From Candidatus Zixiibacteriota bacterium (lineage in GTDB: Bacteria; Zixibacteria; MSB-5A5; GN15; FEB-12), in the NCBI GenBank assembly GCA_020351995.1, contig CP070674.1, positions 319,261 through 383,260 of the forward strand: a stretch of 64,000 bases of DNA. Reading direction: 5' to 3'. The translations under genes were made by a program, and so were the position numbers. Each line of letters starts with the position of its first letter. Positions within the stretch are counted from its first letter, which is position 1. Under the pieces are notes generated by a model, which was not told the origin of the DNA, searched no databases, and worked only from the letters and a program-made list of their open reading frames with translations. Shown one piece after another: positions 33,820 through 41,618 of this stretch.

Positions 33820-33933
33820 CGCCTTCAAACCACACCTTTTGCGCTCCCACTGCCGCACACTTTGGAAAGCAACTTCTCGGGTCCGGCTACGTAAAAGAAC
33901 TCTAAAGGAAGCAAATTAGTGATTGGAGGTTCC

Positions 33934-35175
33934 ATGAGCAGGGTGGGAGCATTTTTACTGACTTTGGTCTTCACGTTGGGCCTTGCCTTGACGGCTCAGG
34001 CTTCTGACCGTATCTACGGGGTGATAACCACTGTAGACGGCGATCAGTTTGAAGGGTTGATTCGCTGGGACAAGAACGAGGGAAGTTGGGTGGATGTTCT
34101 GGACGGGGAAAAGGAGTTACCCCGCAAGAACTTGCGAAAATCCTCACGCCAGAGATATCGCGATCGGTCTAAAACTTCTATCAAGATTTTCGGAATCGAC
34201 ATCGGTGGCGGCGATAAATACTGGTATGATATTGGGTCAGCTCAATCCGGGATCCGTTTCGGGCACCTCAGATCCATGGAAATCATTGATGACGATGCGG
34301 TATTGCTTGTGACAAAGTCGGGTCTCGAATTCGAGATGGAGAACGGCTCGACTGACATCGGCGATGAAATCAGGGAAATCGTCATTGAGGACGAGGAGGA
34401 AGGTGAAATAGAGTTGGTATGGGATGATATCGAGAGGATCGATTTCAAGGATACGCCGGGGAGGGTTGAATCCGACTTCGGCAAGCGACTGTACGGTACG
34501 CTCACGACTCGTCGCGGAGAGGAATACACCGGGTATGTTTGTTGGGACATAGACGAGTTGTTCGAGGAAGATATTCTCGACGGTAACGAGAGGCGTCGGA
34601 AACGCAAAGTGCCGTTCGGAGACATCGCATCGATAGAACGGTACAGCTCAAACGGAGCCACTGTGGTATTGAAATCAGGCGAAGATCTTCTCCTGCGCGA
34701 AACCAACGATGTTAATGACGGAAACCGCGGGATCATCATCTCCGATCTCGGTTTCGGTCAGGTCAGGGTGAGTTGGGACGAATTTGAGAAACTCGAATTC
34801 AAAGAAGTTTCCAGGGCCGTAAGCTTTGATGATTTTGATGGCGGACGCCGGCTGTACGGTACCGTGACGACCGAGGACGGCGATACCTATACCGGCGAAG
34901 TCAGATGGGATAATGATGAAGAGTACTCCTGGGAGATCCTCGATGGTGAGCATCAGGACGTCCAGTTTGACGTTGAGTTCGGTCTGATCAAGCAGATAGA
35001 AAGGAAAGGCTACCGTGCCTGTATCGTGACGGTGTTGGACGGCCGGGAATTTCGTCTGAGGGGTTCTAATGATGTTGATGAAGATAACAAAGGAGTTTTC
35101 GTGACGCTGGATGATGGTGAAGAAGTCGAAGTTGAGTGGGATGACTTTGAGCTAGTAACCTTCGAAAAGCGATGA
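33934..35175 (+). CDS. Secreted three-repeat protein of unknown family
   Basis: A 413-residue exported protein I do not recognise. GGAGG precedes ATG 33934 and a signal peptide ends at about TAQASD. The mature part is three tandem copies of a ~120-residue module, each opening R-x-Y-G-x-(I/L/V)-T-T with a Gly and Tyr/Phe-x-Gly pattern: RIYGVITTVDGDQFEGLIRWD, RLYGTLTTRRGEEYTGYVCWD and RLYGTVTTEDGDTYTGEVRWD. Each ends in a V-x-W-D-(D/E)-(I/F)-E-x-(I/L)-x-F motif. The modules look like small beta barrels, acidic at the end. The length of the third copy shows it is complete. The terminator at 35231 follows. Confidence 0.78.
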   Translation: MSRVGAFLLTLVFTLGLALTAQASDRIYGVITTVDGDQFEGLIRWDKNEGSWVDVLDGEKELPRKNLRKSSRQRYRDRSKTSIKIFGIDIGGGDKYWYDIGSAQSGIRFGHLRSMEIIDDDAVLLVTKSGLEFEMENGSTDIGDEIREIVIEDEEEGEIELVWDDIERIDFKDTPGRVESDFGKRLYGTLTTRRGEEYTGYVCWDIDELFEEDILDGNERRRKRKVPFGDIASIERYSSNGATVVLKSGEDLLLRETNDVNDGNRGIIISDLGFGQVRVSWDEFEKLEFKEVSRAVSFDDFDGGRRLYGTVTTEDGDTYTGEVRWDNDEEYSWEILDGEHQDVQFDVEFGLIKQIERKGYRACIVTVLDGREFRLRGSNDVDEDNKGVFVTLDDGEEVEVEWDDFELVTFEKR

Positions 35176-35230
35176 TAGAGATGATAGATTAGTAAGACTT
35201 GCTCTTTAGTTGCCATACTTATTTCCGCAT

Positions 35231-35264
35231 TGCCGCCAGGCCCCCCTCCCCCTGGCGGCATTTT
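35231..35264 (+). terminator. Intrinsic terminator, plus strand
   Basis: A perfect ten-base-pair stem TGCCGCCAGG (35231-35240) / CCTGGCGGCA (35251-35260) with a C-rich loop, followed by TTTTCTTGCTTTTT. It ends the three-repeat gene. Confidence 0.85.
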
Positions 35265-35292
35265 CTTGCTTTTTGACCAGATATCTTTTATG

Positions 35293-35330
35293 GCAAAAGA
35301 AATGCCCCGGGCATCTGACTGCGCGGGGCA
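35293..35330 (-). terminator. Intrinsic terminator, minus strand
   Basis: TGCCCCG (35303-35309) and CGGGGCA (35324-35330) form the stem. Read on the minus strand it is followed by TTTCTTTT. It ends the minus-strand TPR gene, so two convergent units are separated by two terminators. Confidence 0.65.
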
Positions 35331-35355
35331 ACTGGTTACTTACTTGTTAAGGGAG

Positions 35356-36261
35356 CTACTGAAGGTTCGCTTTCTCCTTTGCCTCCTGCAGGTCCTTTAC
35401 GTGGTTTTCGGCAACACCCACATCTTTCTTTGCCCGGGGATACTTCTTGCCGACCTTAATGAAATTCTGCCAGTTGGCTATATTCGTATCATAGTCTTCC
35501 GGGTTCAGTGTTTCCACGGCAACGGCATAATTGTAGAAGGCTTTGTACTTGCTGGCATCGGCCCGCATGGCCGCCCTGAAAGCGCTGGCTGCAGAACGAT
35601 ACTTCTCTTGCCCCAGGTAAATGGTGCCCAGAGCGGAATGGGCGTTGTAGTTATCTTCCTTAAGCCCCACCGACTTATCGAGAGCGGCAATGGCCTGGTC
35701 GGTAGCGTTGGTTTTGTCATAAGCTTTGCCGAGCATGTAGTAGGTGGTGTGGTCACCCGCTCCCAACTCGTGACACTTCGAAAGTGCTGTCACCACTTCC
35801 GGGTAGTTTTTCTTCTTATAGTAGACTTTACCAAGTTCCCGGTAGTAATCCGCCGCGTTTGGATTGAGATCGGTTGCCTTCTTGAGAGAAATTTCGGCCT
35901 CAGCATATTTTCTCAGGGCGTACTGAACCCGACCCAGATTGGCGAAGGCGTCGGCGTTCTGGGCGTCCTTCTCGGTGGCGGTTTTAAGTGCCTGAAGAGC
36001 CTGGTCAAAATTCTTCTGGCGGAAATGAACTGCCCCCAGGTTGATATAGGCGTCTACGAAATTGGCGTCCTCGGAGATCGCCGCCTCATATGACTGAACT
36101 GCGGACGTGAGATCACCGGACTGTTCCGACGTTAGGCCGGCGTTTAAATGTTCTTTGGCCTTTTCCGAATCGGCCGTTGCGCTGGAAAAGCTCAACAACG
36201 CCAGCACAACAAAAATAACCAGTGAGTACAGGGGGGTGGTTGAGTTTTTTCGTAAAATCAT
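35356..36261 (-). CDS. Exported TPR protein
   Basis: A 301-residue protein with an N-terminal signal peptide or anchor (PLYSLVIFVVLALLSFSSATA) and six to seven canonical TPR repeats, for example HLNAGLTSEQSGDLTSAVQ, AYINLGAVHFRQKNFDQALQ, AFANLGRVQYALRKYAEAEI, YYRELGKVYYKKKNYPEVV and AHSALGTIYLGQEKYRSAAS. It ends in a Lys-rich helix. It is likely a periplasmic scaffold; there is no partner to name. It stands downstream of purD-purE on the same strand, separated by 62 bases with a good AAGGAG site, so it may be read from its own promoter. Confidence 0.85.
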   Translation of the reverse strand: MILRKNSTTPLYSLVIFVVLALLSFSSATADSEKAKEHLNAGLTSEQSGDLTSAVQSYEAAISEDANFVDAYINLGAVHFRQKNFDQALQALKTATEKDAQNADAFANLGRVQYALRKYAEAEISLKKATDLNPNAADYYRELGKVYYKKKNYPEVVTALSKCHELGAGDHTTYYMLGKAYDKTNATDQAIAALDKSVGLKEDNYNAHSALGTIYLGQEKYRSAASAFRAAMRADASKYKAFYNYAVAVETLNPEDYDTNIANWQNFIKVGKKYPRAKKDVGVAENHVKDLQEAKEKANLQ

Positions 36262-36323
36262 ACACGCTCCTTAACTTCTCTTTTTATGTTTTACAATATC
36301 AGTTTCAATTTGATCCAGTCTTG

Positions 36324-36770
36324 TTACAGCGATTTCCTGTGCCTCTCAACAGCCTCTCTGACTTTGTCATGTTTGAGTGCCAGGATTCTTGCCGCCAGCA
36401 CCGCAGCGTTTTTCGCTCCGGGCGAGCCGATTGCCACTGCCGCCACCGGGATTCCAGGGGGCATTTGCGTCACGGACAAGAGCGAGTCAAGTCCCCCTAC
36501 GGCCGCTGGCAGAGGGACACCGATCACGGGCAAATTGCTATGGGCGGCCACTGCGCCGGGCAGTGCTGCGGACAGTCCGGCCATTGCTATTATAACCTCG
36601 TAACCTTTGGACCCCGCCTCTGAGGCCAGGTTGGCGGTGCGCTCGGGATGACGATGCGCGGATGAAACTTCAATAGAGCTGTCTATCCCCAACTCCGCCA
36701 GTTGCCTCTGACATGTCTCAGCGAATTCCATGTCTGACTTAGAGCCAATCATTATCAGGACTCTGCCCAT
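36324..36770 (-). CDS. purE: N5-carboxyaminoimidazole ribonucleotide mutase
   Basis: PurE converts N5-CAIR to CAIR (class I) in de novo purine synthesis. About 148 residues: MGRVLIMIGSKSDMEF at the N-terminus, the catalytic-His loop SSAHRHPERT, then EVIIAMAGLSAALPGAVAAHSNLPVIGVP and GIPVAAVAIGSPGAKNAAVLA. SAHR rather than SAHKGP favours class I, which needs PurK upstream in the pathway; no purK gene is seen. I take ATG at 36770 as the start because family proteins begin there; ATG 36779 adds three residues. It follows purD by 11 bases, so the two form an operon. Confidence 0.95.
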   Translation of the reverse strand: MGRVLIMIGSKSDMEFAETCQRQLAELGIDSSIEVSSAHRHPERTANLASEAGSKGYEVIIAMAGLSAALPGAVAAHSNLPVIGVPLPAAVGGLDSLLSVTQMPPGIPVAAVAIGSPGAKNAAVLAARILALKHDKVREAVERHRKSL

Positions 36771-36781
36771 ATTAAACAATC

Positions 36782-38062
36782 CTACTTATTAATAGGTTTC
36801 ACCGGGCGGGAGCCTATATCTCGCCTGAACATGGCCCCCTCAAACTTGATACGAGAGATATGGCGATAGGCCCGATTTATTGCCAGTTTCAGGTCCGAAT
36901 CCAAACCGGTAATTCCCAGCACTCGTCCCCCGGAGGTTACCAGTCGATCCCCCTTTCGTTCGGTTCCGGCATGGAATACGAATACGTTGTCATCTTTGAT
37001 ATTCTCCAGGCCCCCGATCTTCACTCCCGTGGTATACTTTCCGGGATATCCGCGTGAGGCCATCACGACGCACGCCGCTGCGCCATTGCGCCAATCCAGT
37101 TTACTGAAGGAACTTAGTTTCTGGTTAACCACGGCGGTCATGAGTTCGTAGAGATCAGTCTTGAGGAGCGGCAACACAGCCTGAGTCTCGGGGTCGCCAA
37201 AACGACAATTGAACTCTAACACCTTCGGGCCGGTTTCAGTCAACATCAGTCCCGCGTACAATACTCCCTTGTAGGTGATGTTTTCCTTGATCAGCCCATT
37301 AATGGTTGGGATTAGGATGTGTTCCTCGATCTGGCGCATGACTTCCGGTGAGAGAAAAGGAACCGGACAGTATGCGCCCATTCCGCCCGTGTTGGGACCG
37401 CGGTCGCCATCGTAGGCCTGCTTGTGGTCCTGGCTCGGCAGCAGGGGAACGATGGTTTTGCCGTCGGCCAGAGCCATGATGGAAACCTCCTGACCGACAA
37501 GAAAGGACTCGATGACGATACGGTCGCCGGCGTCGCCGAAGATTTTCTTCAGCATAATGTCTTCAATGATGGACGAGGCCTGCTCGAGGTCTCTGACAAT
37601 GACTGCTCCCTTTCCGGCGGCAAGTCCATCAGCCTTGATGACGGCTGGAAATTGAACCGACTTGCAAAAACCGATGGCTTCGGCTGCCGAGGAGAAAACG
37701 CGGAACGAAGCCGTGGGTATATGATGTCTCCTCATGAATTCCTTGGAGAAGACCTTGCTGCTCTCGAGTTGCGCGCCTTTCTTGTCCGGTCCGAATATCT
37801 TAAGTTTTCTCCGCTGGAATTCATCCACTATCCCCCTGGCGAGGGGCGCCTCGGGGCCAACTACAGAAAGGTTTATCTTGTTTCGAAAAGCGAAATCGGC
37901 CAGTCCTTTGATGTTGTCCGCCTTGATGTTAACACATTTCGCCTGGCGGTAGATTCCTCCGTTTCCCGGAGCGCAAAATATCTTGGCGACCTTCTTGGAG
38001 CCCTTCAATTTCCAAACCAGGGTATGCTCTCTACCGCCGGAACCAACTACTAAGACTTTCAT
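36782..38062 (-). CDS. purD: Phosphoribosylamine-glycine ligase
   Basis: PurD (GAR synthetase) makes glycinamide ribonucleotide from PRA, Gly and ATP, the second step of purine synthesis. 426 residues, normal for the family. It starts MKVLVVGSGGREHTLVWKL and contains VVGPEAPLARGIVD, the ATP-grasp KADGLAAGKGAVIV, the signature QDHKQAYDGDRGPNTGGMGAYC, and LEFNCRFGDPETQAVLPLL near residue 290. It is the first gene of the minus-strand purD-purE unit. A TATAAT on the minus strand at 38075-38080 lies just before the start codon, without a convincing -35 element. Confidence 0.97.
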   Translation of the reverse strand: MKVLVVGSGGREHTLVWKLKGSKKVAKIFCAPGNGGIYRQAKCVNIKADNIKGLADFAFRNKINLSVVGPEAPLARGIVDEFQRRKLKIFGPDKKGAQLESSKVFSKEFMRRHHIPTASFRVFSSAAEAIGFCKSVQFPAVIKADGLAAGKGAVIVRDLEQASSIIEDIMLKKIFGDAGDRIVIESFLVGQEVSIMALADGKTIVPLLPSQDHKQAYDGDRGPNTGGMGAYCPVPFLSPEVMRQIEEHILIPTINGLIKENITYKGVLYAGLMLTETGPKVLEFNCRFGDPETQAVLPLLKTDLYELMTAVVNQKLSSFSKLDWRNGAAACVVMASRGYPGKYTTGVKIGGLENIKDDNVFVFHAGTERKGDRLVTSGGRVLGITGLDSDLKLAINRAYRHISRIKFEGAMFRRDIGSRPVKPINK

Positions 38063-38380
38063 ACGTTTCCCTGGATTATATGCTTATCCATCGGCTTAAA
38101 GCCGAAATTATAAGGTATACAACTCCAAAATCAAACCTTTTTTTAGGTCGAGAAGATGCGCCGACTATTTGCTGGTTATGAGACGTTTGCCCGAGTAATT
38201 TTGGCCTACACTTTTATACAGAAGCGTGACAAATGTCGGTCACCACAACTACAAACAACTTCTCGAAGCTACTGGGAGAAAGATGTTTACTAATCAGAAA
38301 ATTAATGTATCTTATGGCAGGCTGTACATACCGATTGCTGTTTACGTCGAAACTACTTCCTATAGGTTCAAGGAGGCTCT
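38063..38380. other. 318-base divergent gap, mostly featureless
   Basis: This gap separates the divergent purD and carboxypeptidase genes, so it must hold promoters for both. I see a small palindrome TCGGCT-TAA-AGCCGA (38091-38105) near the purD side, AT-rich sequence in the middle, and AGGAGG before the plus-strand start at 38381. No small gene or RNA is convincing; the 61-91 codon frames inside lack ribosome sites and family features. Confidence 0.5.
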
Positions 38381-40570
38381 ATGTTCCGCATATTTGTTCT
38401 TGTCTCATTAGTAATAATACTGGCTTTCTTCTCAATCAACGCTCAACCGACGCAGGAGATTATATCTCAGATCAAGCTGAACCCTATGACGAAAGAGCAG
38501 TATCTTGAAGTTCGCAAAGCCGGTTTTGACATATTGGAGACTCCCGCCCCGGACCTTACCATTTTTGCCACGCAGGCAGACATGGACCGGCTGTCTGAGA
38601 TGGGCGTTGGGTATATGATTATTCACCGAAACCTGGCCGGATACTATACGGCGCGAAATACCGACGCTGTGCCGTTCGGAGGTTTTGAGACATTTATAGA
38701 AATCGTGGCTCATATTGATATGCTCGCCTCCACATATCCGGATATTATGACCGAGAAGTTCTCAATTGGTCAGACAGTCGAGAACAATGAGATGTGGGTA
38801 TTCAAGATATCGGATAACCCGGACGTCGACGAGGACGAACCAGAGATCTTCTTCAATTCTCTTATACACGCGCGAGAGCCCGCGGCGGCGGCCTCTCTAA
38901 TTTATTTTGTTGAGTATCTTCTTACCAATTACGGTACGGACCCGGAAGTGACCGATATCATTGACAACCGCGAACTGTACTTTTTGCCGGTCTACAACCC
39001 TGATGGCTACCTCTTCAATGAGTACATTGCTCCGGATGGCGGCGGTATGTGGAGAAAGAATCGTCGCTACAATGGTGATGGGACATACGGCATTGACCTG
39101 AATCGAAACCACTCTTTCGAGTGGGGGTTTGACGATATCGGTTCCAGTCCGCAAACCTGGTCCGAAACTTACCGCGGCCTGGGGCCGTTCTCCGAGGTCG
39201 AGACGCAGAATGTTCGGGATTTTATCTTATCGCGCGATTTTACAATCATCCATAATTTTCACTGTTATTCCAACTTGGAGATATGGGCCCCGAGTTACAA
39301 CAGGATCTACGGAAATGAGGAAGATTTCTACTGCAACCTTGGTGACTCTCTTACGCAGTACAACAACTATACGCCTTATGTCGGCTGGACCCTCTATCCA
39401 TCTAACGGTGGTGCCAATGATTGGGCCTGGTGTGACTCTATTTCCAAGCCCAAAATCATTTCGCTGACAGTGGAGATCGGTAGCAGCACCGATGGGTTCT
39501 GGCCCAACCCCGCCCGGATTCCAATCCTATGCGAGGAAAACGTTTTCCCGAATCTGTTCCTGGCCAAGATCGCGGACAACCCTTATTCAATCGCACCGCC
39601 GAAGACACCCACGATCACGAGTCCGGTATCGGCCGAGGACGAGTTCCAGGTGCAGTGGGACCTTGAGGATGATATCAATCCCGCCGCCACATACCGCCTG
39701 ATGGAGTATACCGGTAAGCAGCTGGTTACAGACGACGCCGAAGCCGATTATGATTACTGGGAGACGTTCAACATGAGTCTTTCGACGGCCCGTGCTTACT
39801 CCGGCGTTTCCAGCTGGCACACTCAGAGCCAGTACAGGGAACGACACTGGCTGGTGTCGAAGACGCCTTATGAAGTGAAACCGAACGACAAGTTGAGATT
39901 CAAAGCTTGGTATGATATCGAAGAGCATTATGATTACTTTTACGCTCAGATATCCACCGATGGTGGTTTCGATTTCCAGAATATGCCCTGTGAATGGACG
40001 ACCAACGACGACCCCAACAACATAAATCTCGGCAACGGCATGACCGGCACTTCCGGCGGATGGCTACCGTTGGAATTCGATCTGTCGGCATACGATGGGG
40101 AGCAGGTCATTTTCCGATTGGCTTATTTCACCGATGATTACACCTTGCTCGAAGGCGTTTATATCGACGATGTTGAGAATGTTGATTTTTTCCAGACATC
40201 GACGGAGATATCTTCTTCGATAACGGATACTTTCTATACATTTACATCCAAACCCGACGGCGACTACTGGTACCGGGTAGCCGCCACCGACGCTCAGGGT
40301 CAGGAAGGCCGTCTGTCGAATATCACATATACCGAGGTCCTGAATCCACTCTGCTGTGAAGTTGGAGGCGACGTCAATCTGAATGGTATAGTCGAACTGC
40401 TGGACTGCGATTATATGGTGACCTGGCTATGGCGTGATGGACCGGCGCCGGTGTGTATGGAAGAGGCCGATGCCAATGGCGACCTTTCTATCGATATTCT
40501 TGATATCGACTATACCATCACCTACCTGTTCAGAGGCGGCCCCCACCCGGTTGCCTGTCATCCCCTGTAA
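38381..40570 (+). CDS. Secreted M14 zinc carboxypeptidase with dockerin
   Basis: A 729-residue exported metallopeptidase. A signal peptide is followed by a short prodomain and the M14 catalytic domain: zinc ligands in LIHAREPAAAAS (His, Glu) and IIHNFHCYSN (His), substrate Arg in GIDLNRNHSFEWG, and the catalytic Glu in SLTVEIGSSTDGFWP. The middle (about 430-620) resembles an immune-inhibitor-A/MAM-like sandwich (LRFKAWYDIEEHYDYFYAQIS). The last 70 residues form a two-repeat dockerin, GDVNLNGIVELLDCDYMVTW and DANGDLSIDILDIDYTITYL, ending FRGGPHPVACHPL. AGGAGG precedes ATG 38381. Dockerin plus protease suggests attachment to a surface or complex, but no scaffoldin is encoded here. Confidence 0.9.
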   Translation: MFRIFVLVSLVIILAFFSINAQPTQEIISQIKLNPMTKEQYLEVRKAGFDILETPAPDLTIFATQADMDRLSEMGVGYMIIHRNLAGYYTARNTDAVPFGGFETFIEIVAHIDMLASTYPDIMTEKFSIGQTVENNEMWVFKISDNPDVDEDEPEIFFNSLIHAREPAAAASLIYFVEYLLTNYGTDPEVTDIIDNRELYFLPVYNPDGYLFNEYIAPDGGGMWRKNRRYNGDGTYGIDLNRNHSFEWGFDDIGSSPQTWSETYRGLGPFSEVETQNVRDFILSRDFTIIHNFHCYSNLEIWAPSYNRIYGNEEDFYCNLGDSLTQYNNYTPYVGWTLYPSNGGANDWAWCDSISKPKIISLTVEIGSSTDGFWPNPARIPILCEENVFPNLFLAKIADNPYSIAPPKTPTITSPVSAEDEFQVQWDLEDDINPAATYRLMEYTGKQLVTDDAEADYDYWETFNMSLSTARAYSGVSSWHTQSQYRERHWLVSKTPYEVKPNDKLRFKAWYDIEEHYDYFYAQISTDGGFDFQNMPCEWTTNDDPNNINLGNGMTGTSGGWLPLEFDLSAYDGEQVIFRLAYFTDDYTLLEGVYIDDVENVDFFQTSTEISSSITDTFYTFTSKPDGDYWYRVAATDAQGQEGRLSNITYTEVLNPLCCEVGGDVNLNGIVELLDCDYMVTWLWRDGPAPVCMEEADANGDLSIDILDIDYTITYLFRGGPHPVACHPL

Positions 40571-40592
40571 GTGTATGAGCCACGGAATGCTG

Positions 40593-40628
40593 GCGCCCCG
40601 GATCGACAATCACCGGGGCGCTCTTTCA
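40593..40628 (+). terminator. Intrinsic terminator-like hairpin
   Basis: A nine-base-pair stem GCGCCCCGG (40593-40601) / CCGGGGCGC (40613-40621) with an eleven-base loop, followed by TCTTTCAT. It ends the carboxypeptidase gene; the T-run is imperfect. Confidence 0.65.
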
Positions 40629-40747
40629 TGTGCACCTGCGTCGGACACTGGCTCCAATCGTGTCATGCGAGGAAAAGAAGCGGTTAAGGCCACTCGGAGG
40701 AAAACGGCCAAGGCCCTTTTTTCGGGTTATTGATTAGATATATTCGG

Positions 40748-40777
40748 TTGACAAAGCGTCCTATAATTGTTTATTTC
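40748..40777 (+). promoter_or_regulatory. Possible promoter of the beta-barrel gene
   Basis: A perfect TTGACA at 40748-40753. About 17-18 bases on, the -10 region reads TTATTTC, a weak match. Transcription would begin just before the structured leader at 40785. Confidence 0.4.
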
Positions 40778-40784
40778 TGTTTTT

Positions 40785-40820
40785 CGCCGCCGCTCTGTGG
40801 GTAACAGCGGCGAAGCCGCT
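40785..40820 (+). promoter_or_regulatory. Leader with two mutually exclusive hairpins
   Basis: CGCCGCT (40788-40794) can pair with AGCGGCG (40806-40812). The same AGCGGC (40806-40811) can instead pair with GCCGCT (40815-40820) around a GAA loop. The two structures compete for one arm, about 40 bases before the start codon at 40858. This is a geometry used by attenuators and thermosensors; no known riboswitch class is recognised. Confidence 0.45.
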
Positions 40821-40857
40821 ATCTTGAGTACAAAGAAAGGCTTTTGAGGATATCAAC

Positions 40858-41535
40858 ATGAAAAAATCATTAATCCTGCTCTCGGCATTGTTGTTGTTGG
40901 TCTTAAACCTGACCGCGGTGGCTCAGGAAGATATTGAGGAAATTGAGGAAGTTGAACGTGATGTCCTGGAAATAGTTCTGTTCGGCGGTGTTGATTCGCC
41001 GGTCGGCAAGATGCTGGAATGGAAAGACACTTTGGGGGCAAAAGTCGGCTACGACTTCGGGTTCGATCTGGGCTATTTCATTACCGAGTCATTGGTCGGC
41101 GGGCTTGGCTTTCGGTTTTCTGAGTATTCAATTGATGCTTCTGAAGACGATAACGCAGCGGGCAATCTCAAACACCGGTCTTACAGTCCGAATCTCTATC
41201 TGAAGTACTATCTCCTGCCGGTGTCCAACTTTTCACCATACGCCAAGGCCAATGTTGGTCTTACCTTTCTTAAGTTCACTACCTGGGTAGAGAATGAAAA
41301 CGGGGACCGCTACCGTCAAATATCCTATGACCCGGCCACCACTTTCGGCTTCGGCGGCGGCTTCTTTCTCTATACGGCCAACTATGGCGGCTTCTTCGTT
41401 GAGAGCAACTACTACTTGATCAACTCCAAGAACATTGAGGCCGTATACGAAGGAGATACTTACCTTTTCGGCGACAATGTATCAGCCTGGGATGTCCGGG
41501 GAGGCATTCGCATTCTGATAGGATCGGGCGAATAA
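40858..41535 (+). CDS. Small outer-membrane beta-barrel protein
   Basis: A 225-residue exported protein. A signal peptide (LILLSALLLLVLNLTAVAQ) is followed by an acidic stretch (EDIEEIEEVERD) and alternating amphipathic strands with aromatic girdles, for example VGYDFGFDLGYFITESLVGGLGF, SPNLYLKYYLLPV, TTFGFGGGFFLYTANYGGFF and a last strand AWDVRGGIRILIG. The pattern fits an eight-stranded OmpA/OmpW-like barrel. No family can be named with certainty. It has its own promoter region, structured leader and terminator, so it is a single-gene unit. Confidence 0.75.
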   Translation: MKKSLILLSALLLLVLNLTAVAQEDIEEIEEVERDVLEIVLFGGVDSPVGKMLEWKDTLGAKVGYDFGFDLGYFITESLVGGLGFRFSEYSIDASEDDNAAGNLKHRSYSPNLYLKYYLLPVSNFSPYAKANVGLTFLKFTTWVENENGDRYRQISYDPATTFGFGGGFFLYTANYGGFFVESNYYLINSKNIEAVYEGDTYLFGDNVSAWDVRGGIRILIGSGE

Positions 41536-41557
41536 ATAAGACTTCAGGCCACAAGAG

Positions 41558-41580
41558 CCCGTCGCAAGACGGGTTTTTTT
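41558..41580 (+). terminator. Intrinsic terminator
   Basis: Stem CCCGTC / GACGGG with tetraloop GCAA, followed by seven T (41574-41580). It separates the beta-barrel gene from the NtrC-type regulator. Confidence 0.9.
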
Positions 41581-41618
41581 GTTTGCGAAATTAGCCGCGC
41601 AAATCTAAGTTTCTATTA

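Noticed and set aside
35230-36093. 287-codon plus-strand frame opposite the minus-strand TPR gene
   Set aside because: The minus-strand product has clear TPR repeats and a signal peptide; the plus-strand translation has none, and a terminator lies at its start.
38075-38080. Minus-strand TATAAT before purD as promoter
   Set aside because: No acceptable -35 element at 16-18 bases, and the implied leader is only about six bases.
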